A stretch of 64,000 nt of DNA from Actinopolymorpha rutila (GTDB taxonomy: Bacteria; Actinomycetota; Actinomycetes; Propionibacteriales; Actinopolymorphaceae). Each line of letters begins with the position of its first letter. The first letter of the stretch is position 1. Shown piece by piece: positions 24,860 through 34,257 of this stretch. Position numbers and translations under genes: made by a program. Below the pieces are notes generated by a model. The model was given only the letters and a program-made list of their open reading frames with translations, did not search any database and was not told the DNA's origin. The stretch lies in assembly GCF_013407855.1 (NCBI RefSeq), contig NZ_JACBZH010000001.1, forward strand, positions 5,332,001-5,396,000, read 5' to 3'.

Positions 24860-26014
24860 ATGTCGTCATCTGTCGCAGCGTCGGCCGAAGCCGTGGCCGC
24901 CCCGGAGTCGACAACGACGTCCGATCGCCCTGCCCGCCGCTACGTTCCCTGGCTGTCGTGGGTACGTGTAGCGGCCGCGATCGCGGTGGTGTCCGGCCAC
25001 GTCTGCACCCACCTGGTGTGGGAGTGGGGAAAGGTCTCCGACCGCGAGTGGCACTTCGGCAACCTCGTCGCCGCCACCAGCCGGTTCAGCGTGCCGCTCT
25101 TCGTGATGGCCTCGGGTGCCGTGCTCCTGCAGGCCGGACGTAACCAGTCGCTGCGGGACTTCTACGCCCGGCGCGCGTCCAGGCTCGCGATTCCGCTCGT
25201 CGCCTGGTCGGTCTTCTACATCTGGTTCGGTCGCTGGATGACCGACGTGGACCTGGTCTGGACCGACTTCTCCAAGCTCCTGCTGCTCGGCCGGCCGTAC
25301 TACCACCTGTACTTCCTCTTCGTGATCGTCGGCCTCTACCTGATCACGCCGTACCTCCGGATCTTCGTCAACGCCGCACCGCGCAGGTATCTCGTCACCG
25401 GCACCGCGCTGATCATGGCGATGACGTTCTTCGACAAGCTGCACAGGGTTCTCAACGGCCTTTCGCTGGAACCGAACGCGTTCAGCTACTTCCTGCCCTG
25501 GATCGGTTACTACCTGCTGGGGTACGTCCTGCTGACGACGCCCATGCCTGCCAGCCGGCGACGCGTGGGCTGGATCGCCGGCGTGACGTTCGTCGTCACG
25601 ATGCTGGCGAACGCCATCGGCAACTGGGTGATGCACATGGCGTTCGGCAACAGGTACGGCCTGATGCTCTACCACCACCACCTGCTCGGCCCGATGATCA
25701 TGGCGATCGCGGCGGTCTTCCTCATGCGGGCGATCTTCGGTGACGGTGAAGCCGTCGACACCGCGCGGGAAGGCGCTGCTGCGCCCGAGAAGCCGAAGAG
25801 GCGACCGGTCGGGCAGCGGCTGGCCGACCTCACGCTCGGGATCTACCTCATGCACCCGATCCCGATCGCGTTCATCCGGGAGTACCAGCCGAGGTTCAGC
25901 TCGCCGTGGTCCAGCATCGGCTACCACTCTGCCGGCATCGTCGCTGTCCTCGCTGTGTGCGCGGGGACGGCGTGGCTGCTGCTGCGCGTCCCCTACGTGC
26001 GCCGGCTGGTCTGA
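24860..26014 (+). CDS. Acyltransferase family 3 membrane protein
   Basis: ATG 24860 is preceded by GAGGGGGG, giving 384 residues. About ten membrane helices follow a polar head. The AT3 family signature is visible near the N-terminus: SWVRVAAAIAVVSGHVCTHL, where the His is the family's conserved active-site residue, then RFSVPLFVMASGAVLL and RRASRLAIPLVAWSVFYIW. The C-terminal helices include TLGIYLMHPIPIAF. AT3 proteins transfer acyl groups to cell-surface glycans or antibiotics. It is convergent with the glycosyltransferase, so a shared surface-glycan role is possible but not shown. Confidence 0.9.
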   Translation: MSSSVAASAEAVAAPESTTTSDRPARRYVPWLSWVRVAAAIAVVSGHVCTHLVWEWGKVSDREWHFGNLVAATSRFSVPLFVMASGAVLLQAGRNQSLRDFYARRASRLAIPLVAWSVFYIWFGRWMTDVDLVWTDFSKLLLLGRPYYHLYFLFVIVGLYLITPYLRIFVNAAPRRYLVTGTALIMAMTFFDKLHRVLNGLSLEPNAFSYFLPWIGYYLLGYVLLTTPMPASRRRVGWIAGVTFVVTMLANAIGNWVMHMAFGNRYGLMLYHHHLLGPMIMAIAAVFLMRAIFGDGEAVDTAREGAAAPEKPKRRPVGQRLADLTLGIYLMHPIPIAFIREYQPRFSSPWSSIGYHSAGIVAVLAVCAGTAWLLLRVPYVRRLV

Positions 26015-26028
26015 CGTACCGACCGCGG

Positions 26029-27762
26029 TCAGTCGACCGGAAGCGCGGGCGGGCGGGCCGGCGTTCCGGGTGGCCCGACAGGAGCGAACTCCAGGCAGCG
26101 CGTCTGTGGGGGGTCAACGGTCGCGGCCCGGCCGGGCATCAGCACCTGGATCGTCACGTGCCCCTTGTCGGCGAAGTAGACCCGGCGGTAGCGGTCGAGG
26201 AACGGCGCGATCACCGTGTACCGGCTCCGGTCCTCGGGGTAGATCGACACCCGGTCGCCGGTGAGCAGCCAGACGCGTCCGGCCGACGTGATCTCACTTG
26301 GCAGCGGGCAGCCGATCCGTCTGGTCTCGTCGCGGGACCGCATCGCGCGGTACGCACGGTCCGCAGGCAGGCCGAGCCGCCGCCCGTAGACCCGGAACGC
26401 CACCCGGTCGCCGTTGCCGGTGACGAGGACGTCCCCCGGCTTCCACCGCGACTTCACGAACTGGAGCGCGACGCGGTAGTCGTCCACGCCGTACTGGTAA
26501 CGGAGGTTCTGGTCCAGGCTCGTCGGTGTCGTCCAGGCGACCAGCCCGAGGGCGACGACGCCGGCCAGCCCGACGACCTGCGCCGTCCAGGACGGCACGA
26601 GTCGCCGCACACCATCGACGAGCGCGTCCACGGCGACACCGGCCAGCACGAGCACGCCGGGTACGCAGAAGAGCACGAGGCGACGTCCGAACGGATACAT
26701 CGAAACGAGCGCGAAGGCGTACGCGGCGAACAACGGGAGCGCGAGCGGCGGCGCCGTGCTCCGGGACCATCGCCGCGCGCACGCGGCGGCCAGCCCCAGC
26801 ACGGGAACCACGAACAGGACCAGCGCCCAGGGCCGGTCGAAACCGAGCTCCCGGATGCCGAAGTCCTCCCACAGGAAGCGGTTCCAGTGCAGGAAACGGC
26901 CGCGGTCGCCGGCGCGCATGAACGGCAGCCAGTACGCCGCGAAGTCGGGCGCGAGCGAGGTGAGGTGGCGGGCCCACAGTGCGGCCAGCAACAACGAGAC
27001 ACCTGGCGCCGCCAGCCGGACCGCCAGGCCCGCGAGCGATCGCACTCCCCTGCGCCACTGGACGAATCCGACCCAGGCCGCGACCAGCGGGGCCGCCAGC
27101 ATGAAGCCGTGAGAGAACCACGGACCGACCGCGATCAGTGCGTACCAGGCGATCTCGCGCCGCCGGGACGGTCCGCCGGACGGTTGGCCGGATGGTTCGA
27201 CGCCCGGTCGAAGCATGCCGACCGCGAGCAGCAGCATGCCGGTGACCAGCAGCATGTCGGTGGTGTACTGCTTGGCCTGGGCGGAGTAGAAGACCAACTG
27301 TGGCAACGTTGCCAGCGCCAGCACAGGAATCGCCGCGGTCCAGGTATGGCGCACGAACCTCCTGGCCAGTAGTGCGACTAGGACCAGCGTCGCGCAGCCG
27401 GCCAGCAGGGGGATCAGCCGGTACGCCCGCTCACCGGTGCCCAGTGCGGTGGTCACCAGGCGTTCGAGCAGCAGCCAGGCCGGTGGGGCCGACTGCGTGT
27501 CGGACAGCGGGCCCAGGAGCTTCCCGAGCGGGTAGGTGTCCAGGCTCTGCACCAGCGCCAGCTCGTCACGCCAGAACGCCCGGCCCTGCCACCACAGGTC
27601 GACCCTGGCCACGATCCCGGCCAGGACCGCCGCCCACACCACGAGTTCCTGTGCGCCGACAGGACCGATGCGAACCGAACGCCGGAACGAAAGGAGACGC
27701 CGGAGCCGCACCGGGCTGGGCTCGGTCGCGGGCGGCTGAAGCGGAGAGGTGGCGCGGGTCAT
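26029..27762 (-). CDS. GT-C-type membrane glycosyltransferase (GT39/ArnT-like)
   Basis: The ATG at 27762 is preferred, giving 577 residues; an in-frame start at 27840 would add 26 polar residues. Many membrane helices are present. The first external loop carries the acidic pair in GRAFWRDELALVQSLD, the position of the catalytic Asp/Glu in GT-C enzymes using polyprenyl-phosphate sugars. TM segments include LVVWAAVLAGIVARVDLWW and LLVTGMLLLAVGML. The C-terminal 150 residues form a soluble extracellular domain. The acceptor is unknown. Confidence 0.85.
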   Translation of the reverse strand: MTRATSPLQPPATEPSPVRLRRLLSFRRSVRIGPVGAQELVVWAAVLAGIVARVDLWWQGRAFWRDELALVQSLDTYPLGKLLGPLSDTQSAPPAWLLLERLVTTALGTGERAYRLIPLLAGCATLVLVALLARRFVRHTWTAAIPVLALATLPQLVFYSAQAKQYTTDMLLVTGMLLLAVGMLRPGVEPSGQPSGGPSRRREIAWYALIAVGPWFSHGFMLAAPLVAAWVGFVQWRRGVRSLAGLAVRLAAPGVSLLLAALWARHLTSLAPDFAAYWLPFMRAGDRGRFLHWNRFLWEDFGIRELGFDRPWALVLFVVPVLGLAAACARRWSRSTAPPLALPLFAAYAFALVSMYPFGRRLVLFCVPGVLVLAGVAVDALVDGVRRLVPSWTAQVVGLAGVVALGLVAWTTPTSLDQNLRYQYGVDDYRVALQFVKSRWKPGDVLVTGNGDRVAFRVYGRRLGLPADRAYRAMRSRDETRRIGCPLPSEITSAGRVWLLTGDRVSIYPEDRSRYTVIAPFLDRYRRVYFADKGHVTIQVLMPGRAATVDPPQTRCLEFAPVGPPGTPARPPALPVD

Positions 27763-27848
27763 CGACGCGTACGCCGGCACGTGGATCGACCGGCCCTGGC
27801 TCCCTGCATCGGGCGATCGTACCGGCCGAACCCCGAACACGTACCGGC

Positions 27849-28155
27849 CGATACGTGCTGGCCGGCATCTCCTGGGGCGGGTACCTCACGCTGCTCGGTC
27901 TCGGCACCCAGCCCGACCGCTGGGCGGCCGGCGTCGACGAGCTGCCCATCGGCCAGCCGCAACGACCCACGGTGCCCCATCCGCCAGGTGGACAACTACC
28001 TCGCCAGGCTCACCGAACTGGGCAAGGACAGCGAGTCCTATCTGTTCGACGCCGGGCACTTCAGCGTCGTCACCGACGAACGAATCCACCAGATGCGACT
28101 GCAACTGGACTTCTGCACCCGGAACGTCCCGGCCGGTCAGCGCGGGTTGGCGTAG
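27849..28155 (+). pseudogene. Remnant of an S9-family peptidase with internal deletion
   Basis: One plus-strand frame gives the nucleophile elbow region RYVLAGISWGGYLTLLGLGT and WAAGV. A second frame gives the C-terminal piece CPIRQVDNYLARLTELGKDS with DAGHFSVV, the catalytic-His region, ending at TAG 28155. In relatives these pieces are separated by about 70-100 residues, which are missing here near 27940-27970. The 3' end overlaps the convergent FAD oxidoreductase by 19 bases. The rest of the 27763-28136 gap shows nothing else I can support. Confidence 0.65.
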
Positions 28156-30374
28156 ACGCGCAGCGCCACCACGTGTGCCCGGGGCGCGCCGTTGGTGGCC
28201 TCGACCAGCACGCGCAACTGACGCGTGGTGACGGCTTTCTCCAACCGGTGTACGCGGTGCCGGCGGCGGTTCTCGCGTACCGACACGATCGTGGTCCACT
28301 CACCGGCCACCATCGCCTGCACGCGGTAGTCACGGACCAGACCGGGCAGCACGTCGAACGGCGTTCGGTGGTGGTGCAGGTTGATGAGGTCCTCCTCGAC
28401 CTCGTCGTCGAAGATCACCGCGACCTCGCCGAAGGTCACCGGCTCCTCCCAGGCAAGCCGAAGCCACGGCCGCTCGTCCCACTCGATCCGCTCCGACACC
28501 CACATCCGCGGGCCGCCGTAGGGGCGCGCGTACCCGCCGGCCACGTGAGCGGCGTCGTAGGCCCGGGTCGGCGATCCCAGCCGCAGGCACAGGCTCTCCC
28601 GGTGCAGGATGTGCTTCCACTCCCGCCACTGTTCGGTGTACTTCTCCTCCGGCGGCGGAGTGCGGTGCCGGAAGAACAACGTGCCGGGCTCTGCGCTGTC
28701 GCTGCGGTGGATCGACACGGCGTCGTTCCGGCGTACGACGAGGAAGGCGTTCTGCGGCTGGTCCGGCGTCCAGTCCAGGGCGAACCGCACCCACTGCTTG
28801 TGGCCCGCGCCGACGCGAGCGGCGGCCGAAGTCTCCAGGTGAAGCGGAACGTAGTTCTGGGGCTGCCCTGTGCTGTGCAACTCCACGTTGACGGTGGTGT
28901 CCTCGTCGGCGTCCAGCAGCAGTTCGACGAAGCCGAGCGAGGGATCGACCGGGACCACCATGCCCAGCGGGGAGTCCAGGGGAACGGTGCCGACGGAGGT
29001 GTCGACCACGAGGCGCCTCAGCGTGGACGAGGCGTCGACCGCAGCCGTTCGCGCGAGGTCGCCGGAGTCGGTGTTCTCCACCCCCAGGAGTGCGGAGTCG
29101 GCGCGCACCATCGCCCGGTGCACCAGGCCGATCTCGTTCGTGGCGAGCTCCCGCGGCGACATCCTGCGGCGGGTCGCCAGCGCCGCCCCCGTTCCGGCCG
29201 CCTCCCCCACGACCGCACACGTGGCCATCACCCGTGTGCTGCCGAAAGCCACGTGGCTGCAGCTGATGTTGCGTCCGGCCATCCACAGGTTCGCGACGTT
29301 CTGGGAGTACAGGCTGCGCAGCGGAATGTGGTAGTTGCCGTGCGGATGCCAGTGCCGCGACCCACGCTCCGTGGCGTACATTCCACCCGGAGGGTGCAGG
29401 TCGATCGACCAGCCGCCGAAGGCCACCCGGTCGGGGAAGAACTCCTGTCCCAGGACATCGTGCTGGGTCAGCGTGTGGTCACCGACGAACCTGCGGTACT
29501 CCCGCTTGCCGGGCACCGCGCCGATCCACTCCAGGGTGAGGTTGTCGGCGTCGAACTTTCCGGAGTTCTTGATGTGATCCCAGATGCCGTAGATCGCCGC
29601 CTGGAGTTCGTCGCGGATCTCCTCGTTGTCGTGTACGACGTCGCGATCACCACCCCACTCGATCCACCAGTACGCGCATCCGTTGAGGTCCGTACGGATG
29701 ATCCGGTGTTCCGGAATCGACGTGGTGGTGATGTCGCGGGCGAACGCCGGCGGGACGTACTTCACCGGATGCCCGACATCCTTGGAGTAGAACAGGATGG
29801 TGCTGCCGAGGGTGGTGTCGTCGGCTTGCTCCGGCGCCCAGGACTCGTCGTACTCCTCGCGCGACTCGCAGCCGGTGCGGAAGTGCGCACCGGCCAGGAG
29901 CCCCACCAGGCCGTCTCCGCTGCAGTCGACGAACGTCGGGCCGGTGAACCTGATCTCGCGTTCGGACCCCATCATCCAACCGGTCACCGCGCGGACGGTC
30001 CGCTCGTGTTCGGGTCCGTCGGCCTCGACGGAACGGACGTCGGTGTTGAGGAACAGGCTGATGTTCGGCTCGTCGCGGACAGCCTCCAGCACCACGAGGT
30101 CCCAGTAGTAGGGGTTCCCGTCGGGGTTGCGGAACTGGTTCTCCACCATCAGCTCGCCGATGATCCCGGTCTCCCGGGCGTAGTGGTGGGTGCCGTGAGC
30201 GGTGGCGCCGCAGACCCAGACCCGAATCTCGCTGGAGGAGTTCCCGCCCAGCACCGGCCGGTTCTGGATCAGCGCCACCTTCGCGCCCTGCCGGGCAGCG
30301 GCTATCGCCGCACAGCAGCCCGCGAGCCCACCACCCACGACCGTGACGTCGGAGACGACTTCCTCGTGGCGCAT
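28137..30374 (-). CDS. FAD-dependent oxidoreductase, FAD_oxidored (PF12831) type
   Basis: The 745-residue protein starts at ATG 30374 after a GTGGGAG tract. The dinucleotide fold is at the N-terminus: SDVTVVGGGLAGCCAAIAAA, then ALIQNRPVLGGNSSSEIR. Further family marks are FTGPTFVDCSGDGLVGLLAG and LWMAGRNISCSHVAFGSTRV. Residues beyond about 480 form beta-sandwich domains, common in members acting on glycosides or plant compounds. It has no signal peptide. It sits 22 bases after the SBP_bac_5 gene in the same direction, so the pair is probably cotranscribed and may act on the imported compound. Confidence 0.9.
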   Translation of the reverse strand: MRHEEVVSDVTVVGGGLAGCCAAIAAARQGAKVALIQNRPVLGGNSSSEIRVWVCGATAHGTHHYARETGIIGELMVENQFRNPDGNPYYWDLVVLEAVRDEPNISLFLNTDVRSVEADGPEHERTVRAVTGWMMGSEREIRFTGPTFVDCSGDGLVGLLAGAHFRTGCESREEYDESWAPEQADDTTLGSTILFYSKDVGHPVKYVPPAFARDITTTSIPEHRIIRTDLNGCAYWWIEWGGDRDVVHDNEEIRDELQAAIYGIWDHIKNSGKFDADNLTLEWIGAVPGKREYRRFVGDHTLTQHDVLGQEFFPDRVAFGGWSIDLHPPGGMYATERGSRHWHPHGNYHIPLRSLYSQNVANLWMAGRNISCSHVAFGSTRVMATCAVVGEAAGTGAALATRRRMSPRELATNEIGLVHRAMVRADSALLGVENTDSGDLARTAAVDASSTLRRLVVDTSVGTVPLDSPLGMVVPVDPSLGFVELLLDADEDTTVNVELHSTGQPQNYVPLHLETSAAARVGAGHKQWVRFALDWTPDQPQNAFLVVRRNDAVSIHRSDSAEPGTLFFRHRTPPPEEKYTEQWREWKHILHRESLCLRLGSPTRAYDAAHVAGGYARPYGGPRMWVSERIEWDERPWLRLAWEEPVTFGEVAVIFDDEVEEDLINLHHHRTPFDVLPGLVRDYRVQAMVAGEWTTIVSVRENRRRHRVHRLEKAVTTRQLRVLVEATNGAPRAHVVALRVYANPR

Positions 30375-30396
30375 TGCTCGATCACTCCCACCGGCG

Positions 30397-32388
30397 TCAG
30401 GTGATGAAGTACTGTTCCGGGTTCGTCGGGCCTGGGGTCGGGTACACCCAGGAGTTCGGCATCTTGTCCGGGACGTTGCGCAACCGGTTGTTGACGGTCG
30501 CGTACTCCTCCGGCTGGAGGTTGATGCCGATCGCGTAGAACTCCTGACGGGCGATGGCGAGGATCTGCTTCATCAGGGACTTCCGCTCCCCGGCGTCTGC
30601 GGTCGCCTCGAGCCGGTCGAAGAGCGTCAGCTGCCGTCTGGTCGGCTCCGGTGGCTCCTCGCCGTTCTTGCCGCCGCTGAGGTACCAGTCCCACCAGGCG
30701 CGCCCGAAGTAGGTCGCACCGGCGCTGGCCGGCAGGTAGAAGTAGGGATTGAGGTAGATGTCGTTCCACCCGCCGGCGCCCTGCCACACCGCCGCGTCGT
30801 GCTTCTGCGCCTCGCCGGTGCGTACGTCGAACAACGCCCGGTCCTCGCCCTTGATCTTCAGGTCGACGCCGACCTTCGTGGCGTAGTTGCGAATCAGCTC
30901 CAGCACGGTGGGGTACTCCGGCCAGATGCCGTTCGCGAACTCCACGGTGAACGTCAGCCGCCTGCCGTCCGGGCGCAGCCGGAACCCCTTGTCGTCCTTG
31001 TCCGGCAGTACGCGGTCCAGGTGCTGGTTCGCGCCGGCCACGTCGTACTCCGTGTACTGCGTGGCGAACTTCTCGTCGTAGAACTCCGACTCCGGGCGCG
31101 GCGCGGCCTGGTACGGCTTGCCCTGCTTCTGGTATGCCGTGTCGATGATCTCCTGCCGGTTGATGGCCAGCGAGAGCCCGATCCGGAAGTCCTTGGCGCG
31201 GAAGATGTTTCGCAGCACCCGGTCGCCGTGGGTGAGGTTCAGGCACAGCACCATGGTGTTCATGTTCGACGGCACGGCCCGGCTGAAGCGGTAGTTCCCC
31301 TGCTCGCGACGGCGGGCCAGCACCGGCTTGTTCGTCAGGGTGTTGGTCGGGCGCAGCTGGAAGTCGACGTCTCCGGCCAGCACGTGGGTCAGCAGGACCT
31401 CGGGGTCGGAGATCACCGAGTAGACGACCCGCTCGATGTAGGGCAGCTGGCGGCCGTCGGGGTCGACCTTCCAGTAGTACGGATTGCGCTCCAGGACGAC
31501 CCGCGTCCCGTCACCGACGCCCTGGGTGATCCGCCACCCGAACACCGTCGGCAGGTCGGGGTTGACCCACCGGTCGGCCTTGGCGAGGAAGTACTCCGTC
31601 CAGGCGGCGAACTTCTCCTTCTTCGCCTCCGCCGCGACGCCCGGGTTGTACTTCGCGTGGAAGCGCCTCAGGTAGCGCGACGGCCTGGTGACATAGTCCA
31701 GGCCCATCGTGGAGGCCTGCTCCTGCAGGAAGAGCCCGTTCGGTTCGTCGAAGTTGAACCGAACGGTGTGGTCGTCCAGCGCCTGGGCGGTACCGGGGTG
31801 AGTCGGGCCCGCCGGATACAGCTCCGAGTTGTTGAACACGTCGTTCTGGACGAACACGATGTCGTGTGCGGTGAACGGGTCGCCGTTCGACCAGCGCATC
31901 CCCTCCCGCAACGCGAAGGTGAACGTCCTGGCGTCCGGACTGGCCTTGACCGACCTGGCGATGTTGGGGACCGGCGCCGACTCCCACTGCGGGCTCCACC
32001 GCATCAGGTAGTCGTAGCCGACGATCCGGTAGAGCTGGACGGCTTCGGCCGGGCCGAGGATCGCGCTGGTGAGATCGCCGCCGTAGGAGCCGGTCCGCTC
32101 CACGGGAGTCACGACAAGCGGCGACTTCGGCAGGCGTTCGGCCAACGGCGGAAGCTTTCCGGCCCGGACGAGCTTCTGCAGGCTGGGGGCTTCCTTCGCG
32201 CCCGGGTCACCACGGTCACCCCGATCGCCACCACCGCTCTGCTTCCCGCTGGTGGGATCGGTGGACAGCAGATTGCATGCGCTCAACGAGGTGAACGCCA
32301 CGGCCGAGGCGCCGGTGGTGGCGAGGAATCGACGGCGGTCCACGGTGACAGCATGCCCCTCGCGACGAAGGACGGTCACCATACGCAT
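30397..32388 (-). CDS. Tat lipoprotein, ABC-type solute-binding protein (SBP_bac_5)
   Basis: About 663 residues. The twin-arginine segment DRRRFLATTGASAVAFTSLS is followed by lipobox LSAC and a Gly/Asp-rich linker. The start is uncertain: ATG 32388, ATG 32382 or GTG 32343, the last with GAGGGG upstream. Family-5 features are TFTFALREGMRWSNGDPFTA, NPYYWKVDPDGRQLPYIERV and KDFRIGLSLAINRQEI. Relatives deliver oligopeptides or oligosaccharides to ABC importers, yet no permease or ATPase is in the window. The protein is strongly similar to the one at 40815, sharing KHYLRRFH/SRYLRRFH and QxQGKPYQ blocks. Confidence 0.9.
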   Translation of the reverse strand: MRMVTVLRREGHAVTVDRRRFLATTGASAVAFTSLSACNLLSTDPTSGKQSGGGDRGDRGDPGAKEAPSLQKLVRAGKLPPLAERLPKSPLVVTPVERTGSYGGDLTSAILGPAEAVQLYRIVGYDYLMRWSPQWESAPVPNIARSVKASPDARTFTFALREGMRWSNGDPFTAHDIVFVQNDVFNNSELYPAGPTHPGTAQALDDHTVRFNFDEPNGLFLQEQASTMGLDYVTRPSRYLRRFHAKYNPGVAAEAKKEKFAAWTEYFLAKADRWVNPDLPTVFGWRITQGVGDGTRVVLERNPYYWKVDPDGRQLPYIERVVYSVISDPEVLLTHVLAGDVDFQLRPTNTLTNKPVLARRREQGNYRFSRAVPSNMNTMVLCLNLTHGDRVLRNIFRAKDFRIGLSLAINRQEIIDTAYQKQGKPYQAAPRPESEFYDEKFATQYTEYDVAGANQHLDRVLPDKDDKGFRLRPDGRRLTFTVEFANGIWPEYPTVLELIRNYATKVGVDLKIKGEDRALFDVRTGEAQKHDAAVWQGAGGWNDIYLNPYFYLPASAGATYFGRAWWDWYLSGGKNGEEPPEPTRRQLTLFDRLEATADAGERKSLMKQILAIARQEFYAIGINLQPEEYATVNNRLRNVPDKMPNSWVYPTPGPTNPEQYFIT

Positions 32389-32447
32389 GTGGCCAGTCTC
32401 GGTCAGTGGCGACGTCATGCAGGCGTTCCGGCGGTCAGCATCGGACG

Positions 32448-33218
32448 ATGACCACGCATGCGCCCACCGCGGCGACCAGCCCGAGCCTGCACCGCGACGA
32501 GATACGCCACTTCCACGAGTGGGGATACCTCGGCCCCTACACCGCGGTGCCATCGCAGGAGATGACCGCGATCCGGCAGCGGATCGACACCGAGGTGATC
32601 CCGGCGCCCGGGCCGAACCCGAAGAACCCGTTGCAGTCGAGGCACATCGACCACCGGCTCGTCCACGACCTCATCACCCGGCCCGAGATTCTCGTCAGGC
32701 TCCGCGCACTGGTCGGGGACGACCTCGTGGTGTGGGCGAGCTACTTCTTCACCAAGGAGCCCGGTGGCAAGGAGATCCCCTGGCACCAGGACGCCAACTA
32801 CTGGCCGATCGAGCCGCCGCTGAACCTGTCCATGTGGATGGCGATCGACGAGGTGACGACGGAGAACTCCTGCGTCCGCGTCATTCCCGGCTCCCATCGC
32901 CACGTCGTACCCCACGTGCCGGCGCGTGACGGCGTGGCGTTCGCGCAGGAGGCCGACCCGGCGTACGTCGACGAGGCCGCGGCCGTGGACATGGTGCTGC
33001 GCCCCGGGCAGTTCTTCCTCTTCAACGAGCGCCTGCTCCACCAGTCGCACCGGAACACCTCCGGTACGCGGCGGATGGGGCTGTCCGCGCGGTACACGCC
33101 GCCGTTCGTCGCCCTGCTCGACCAGGACGCTCCACCGCTGTTTCCCGGGCACGCCTGCGTGGTGGTCAGTGGCGAGGACACCTTCGGCCTGAACCGCACG
33201 CAGCCACCACCGTCCTGA
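32448..33218 (+). CDS. Phytanoyl-CoA dioxygenase-like (PhyH) Fe(II)/2-oxoglutarate oxygenase, copy 1
   Basis: ATG 32448 gives 256 residues. The facial triad is visible: His113 and Asp115 in PWHQDANYWP and a distal His in RLLHQSHRN (198 or 201). Arg208/209 can hold 2-oxoglutarate. The strand CVRVIPGSHRH is typical. Actinobacterial PhyH proteins hydroxylate varied small molecules and seldom phytanoyl-CoA. It is divergent from the SBP-FAD oxidoreductase pair and is followed by an AraC regulator, which ties it to the same substrate. Confidence 0.88.
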   Translation: MTTHAPTAATSPSLHRDEIRHFHEWGYLGPYTAVPSQEMTAIRQRIDTEVIPAPGPNPKNPLQSRHIDHRLVHDLITRPEILVRLRALVGDDLVVWASYFFTKEPGGKEIPWHQDANYWPIEPPLNLSMWMAIDEVTTENSCVRVIPGSHRHVVPHVPARDGVAFAQEADPAYVDEAAAVDMVLRPGQFFLFNERLLHQSHRNTSGTRRMGLSARYTPPFVALLDQDAPPLFPGHACVVVSGEDTFGLNRTQPPPS

Positions 33219-33337
33219 CCCCCGACGAGAGCCGACGGCCGTAGCCCGCTGACCCGCGGAACGGGCGTGGTGCGAAGCTGCCGTGCCTGGCGACCGGCGC
33301 GGTTCCAGCCTCCGAGGACTGGCTGCACCAGGCACAC

Positions 33338-34240
33338 GTGGACCTGGTGGGCTTCTGGGAGGATGCCGCGTCCCGGCTGTACGAGGCGTACGACGTGATC
33401 GCCGGCCCACGGTGGCGGCTGGAGCTCGACGCCCAGCCCTACGGCGAGGTGTGGCTGATCCGGGAGGGGTCGTGCTCGGTCGCACTCGGAGCGCAGCAGG
33501 TGGTCGCGGAGCCCGGGCAGGTGGCGCTGCTACGTCCCGGCCCGCGGAGGGTCTCGGCGAACGCCGGAACCGAACCACTCTCGTTGGCCGGCTTCGGATG
33601 TGGCGTGCTGCTGTTCGGTGCGATCGACCTGCTCGGGTTGCTGAAACTGCCGCTGGTCCTCCCCCAACCGTCGGACCGACTGCGTGACCTGATCACCGGG
33701 ACAGTCGCGGCATCCCAGGCGGACCGCACGTCCCGCGCGTTTCGAGCGCCCGCTCTGGCCGAGCTCGCGCTGGCGGAGATCGTCGACCTCGCCCAGGCGG
33801 ACCTGCCCGACGGAGCCGGTGCCGCCGCGCCGCTTCCCGACGTCGAGTTGCGGCCAGAGGTTCGTGCGGTCCTCGCCCATGTCGCCCAGCACTTCGGCGA
33901 GCACCTCGAACTCGATGACCTTGCCCGGGCGGCCCACCTCTCGCCGAAGCACCTGGCGCGTTGCTTCCGGGAGACGCTCGGCGTGACGCCGATGGCGTAC
34001 GTACGCCGATATCGACTGACCCACGCACGGGAGCGGCTCGTCACCACCGACCTCCCGGTCAGCCGAATCGCCGCCGACACCGGCTTCGCGGATCTCGCAC
34101 ACTTCTCCCGCGCCTTCCGTACGCAGTTCGGCGTCAGCCCGCGCATCCTCAGGACCCACGCACGCGCCTTGCAGTCAACTTCGCGCTCCGCACGGACAAG
34201 CTTCCCCGGCGACCCGGACGTAGTGTCAACGCACACCTGA
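33338..34240 (+). CDS. AraC-family transcriptional regulator
   Basis: GTG 33338 gives 300 residues. The N-terminal cupin-like sensor (about 20-110) includes GEVWLIREGSCSVALG and EPGQVALLRPGPRR. The C-terminal double helix-turn-helix (about 175-275) has LELDDLARAAHLSPKHLARC and ISRIAADTGFADLAHFSRAF with FGVSPRILR. It lies between two PhyH genes, and the second begins 17 bases downstream. It probably responds to a sugar-like or aromatic substrate of those oxygenases. The ligand cannot be told from sequence. Confidence 0.9.
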   Translation: MDLVGFWEDAASRLYEAYDVIAGPRWRLELDAQPYGEVWLIREGSCSVALGAQQVVAEPGQVALLRPGPRRVSANAGTEPLSLAGFGCGVLLFGAIDLLGLLKLPLVLPQPSDRLRDLITGTVAASQADRTSRAFRAPALAELALAEIVDLAQADLPDGAGAAAPLPDVELRPEVRAVLAHVAQHFGEHLELDDLARAAHLSPKHLARCFRETLGVTPMAYVRRYRLTHARERLVTTDLPVSRIAADTGFADLAHFSRAFRTQFGVSPRILRTHARALQSTSRSARTSFPGDPDVVSTHT

Positions 34241-34257
34241 CACCGCCTGGAGGATCC

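Noticed and set aside
27300-30404. 1034-codon plus-strand frame
   Set aside because: Shadow of the glycosyltransferase and FAD oxidoreductase; only the 27849-27950 piece is real (S9 remnant).
30202-32451. 749-codon plus-strand frame
   Set aside because: Antisense to the Tat-lipoprotein SBP gene, which has signal, lipobox and family blocks.
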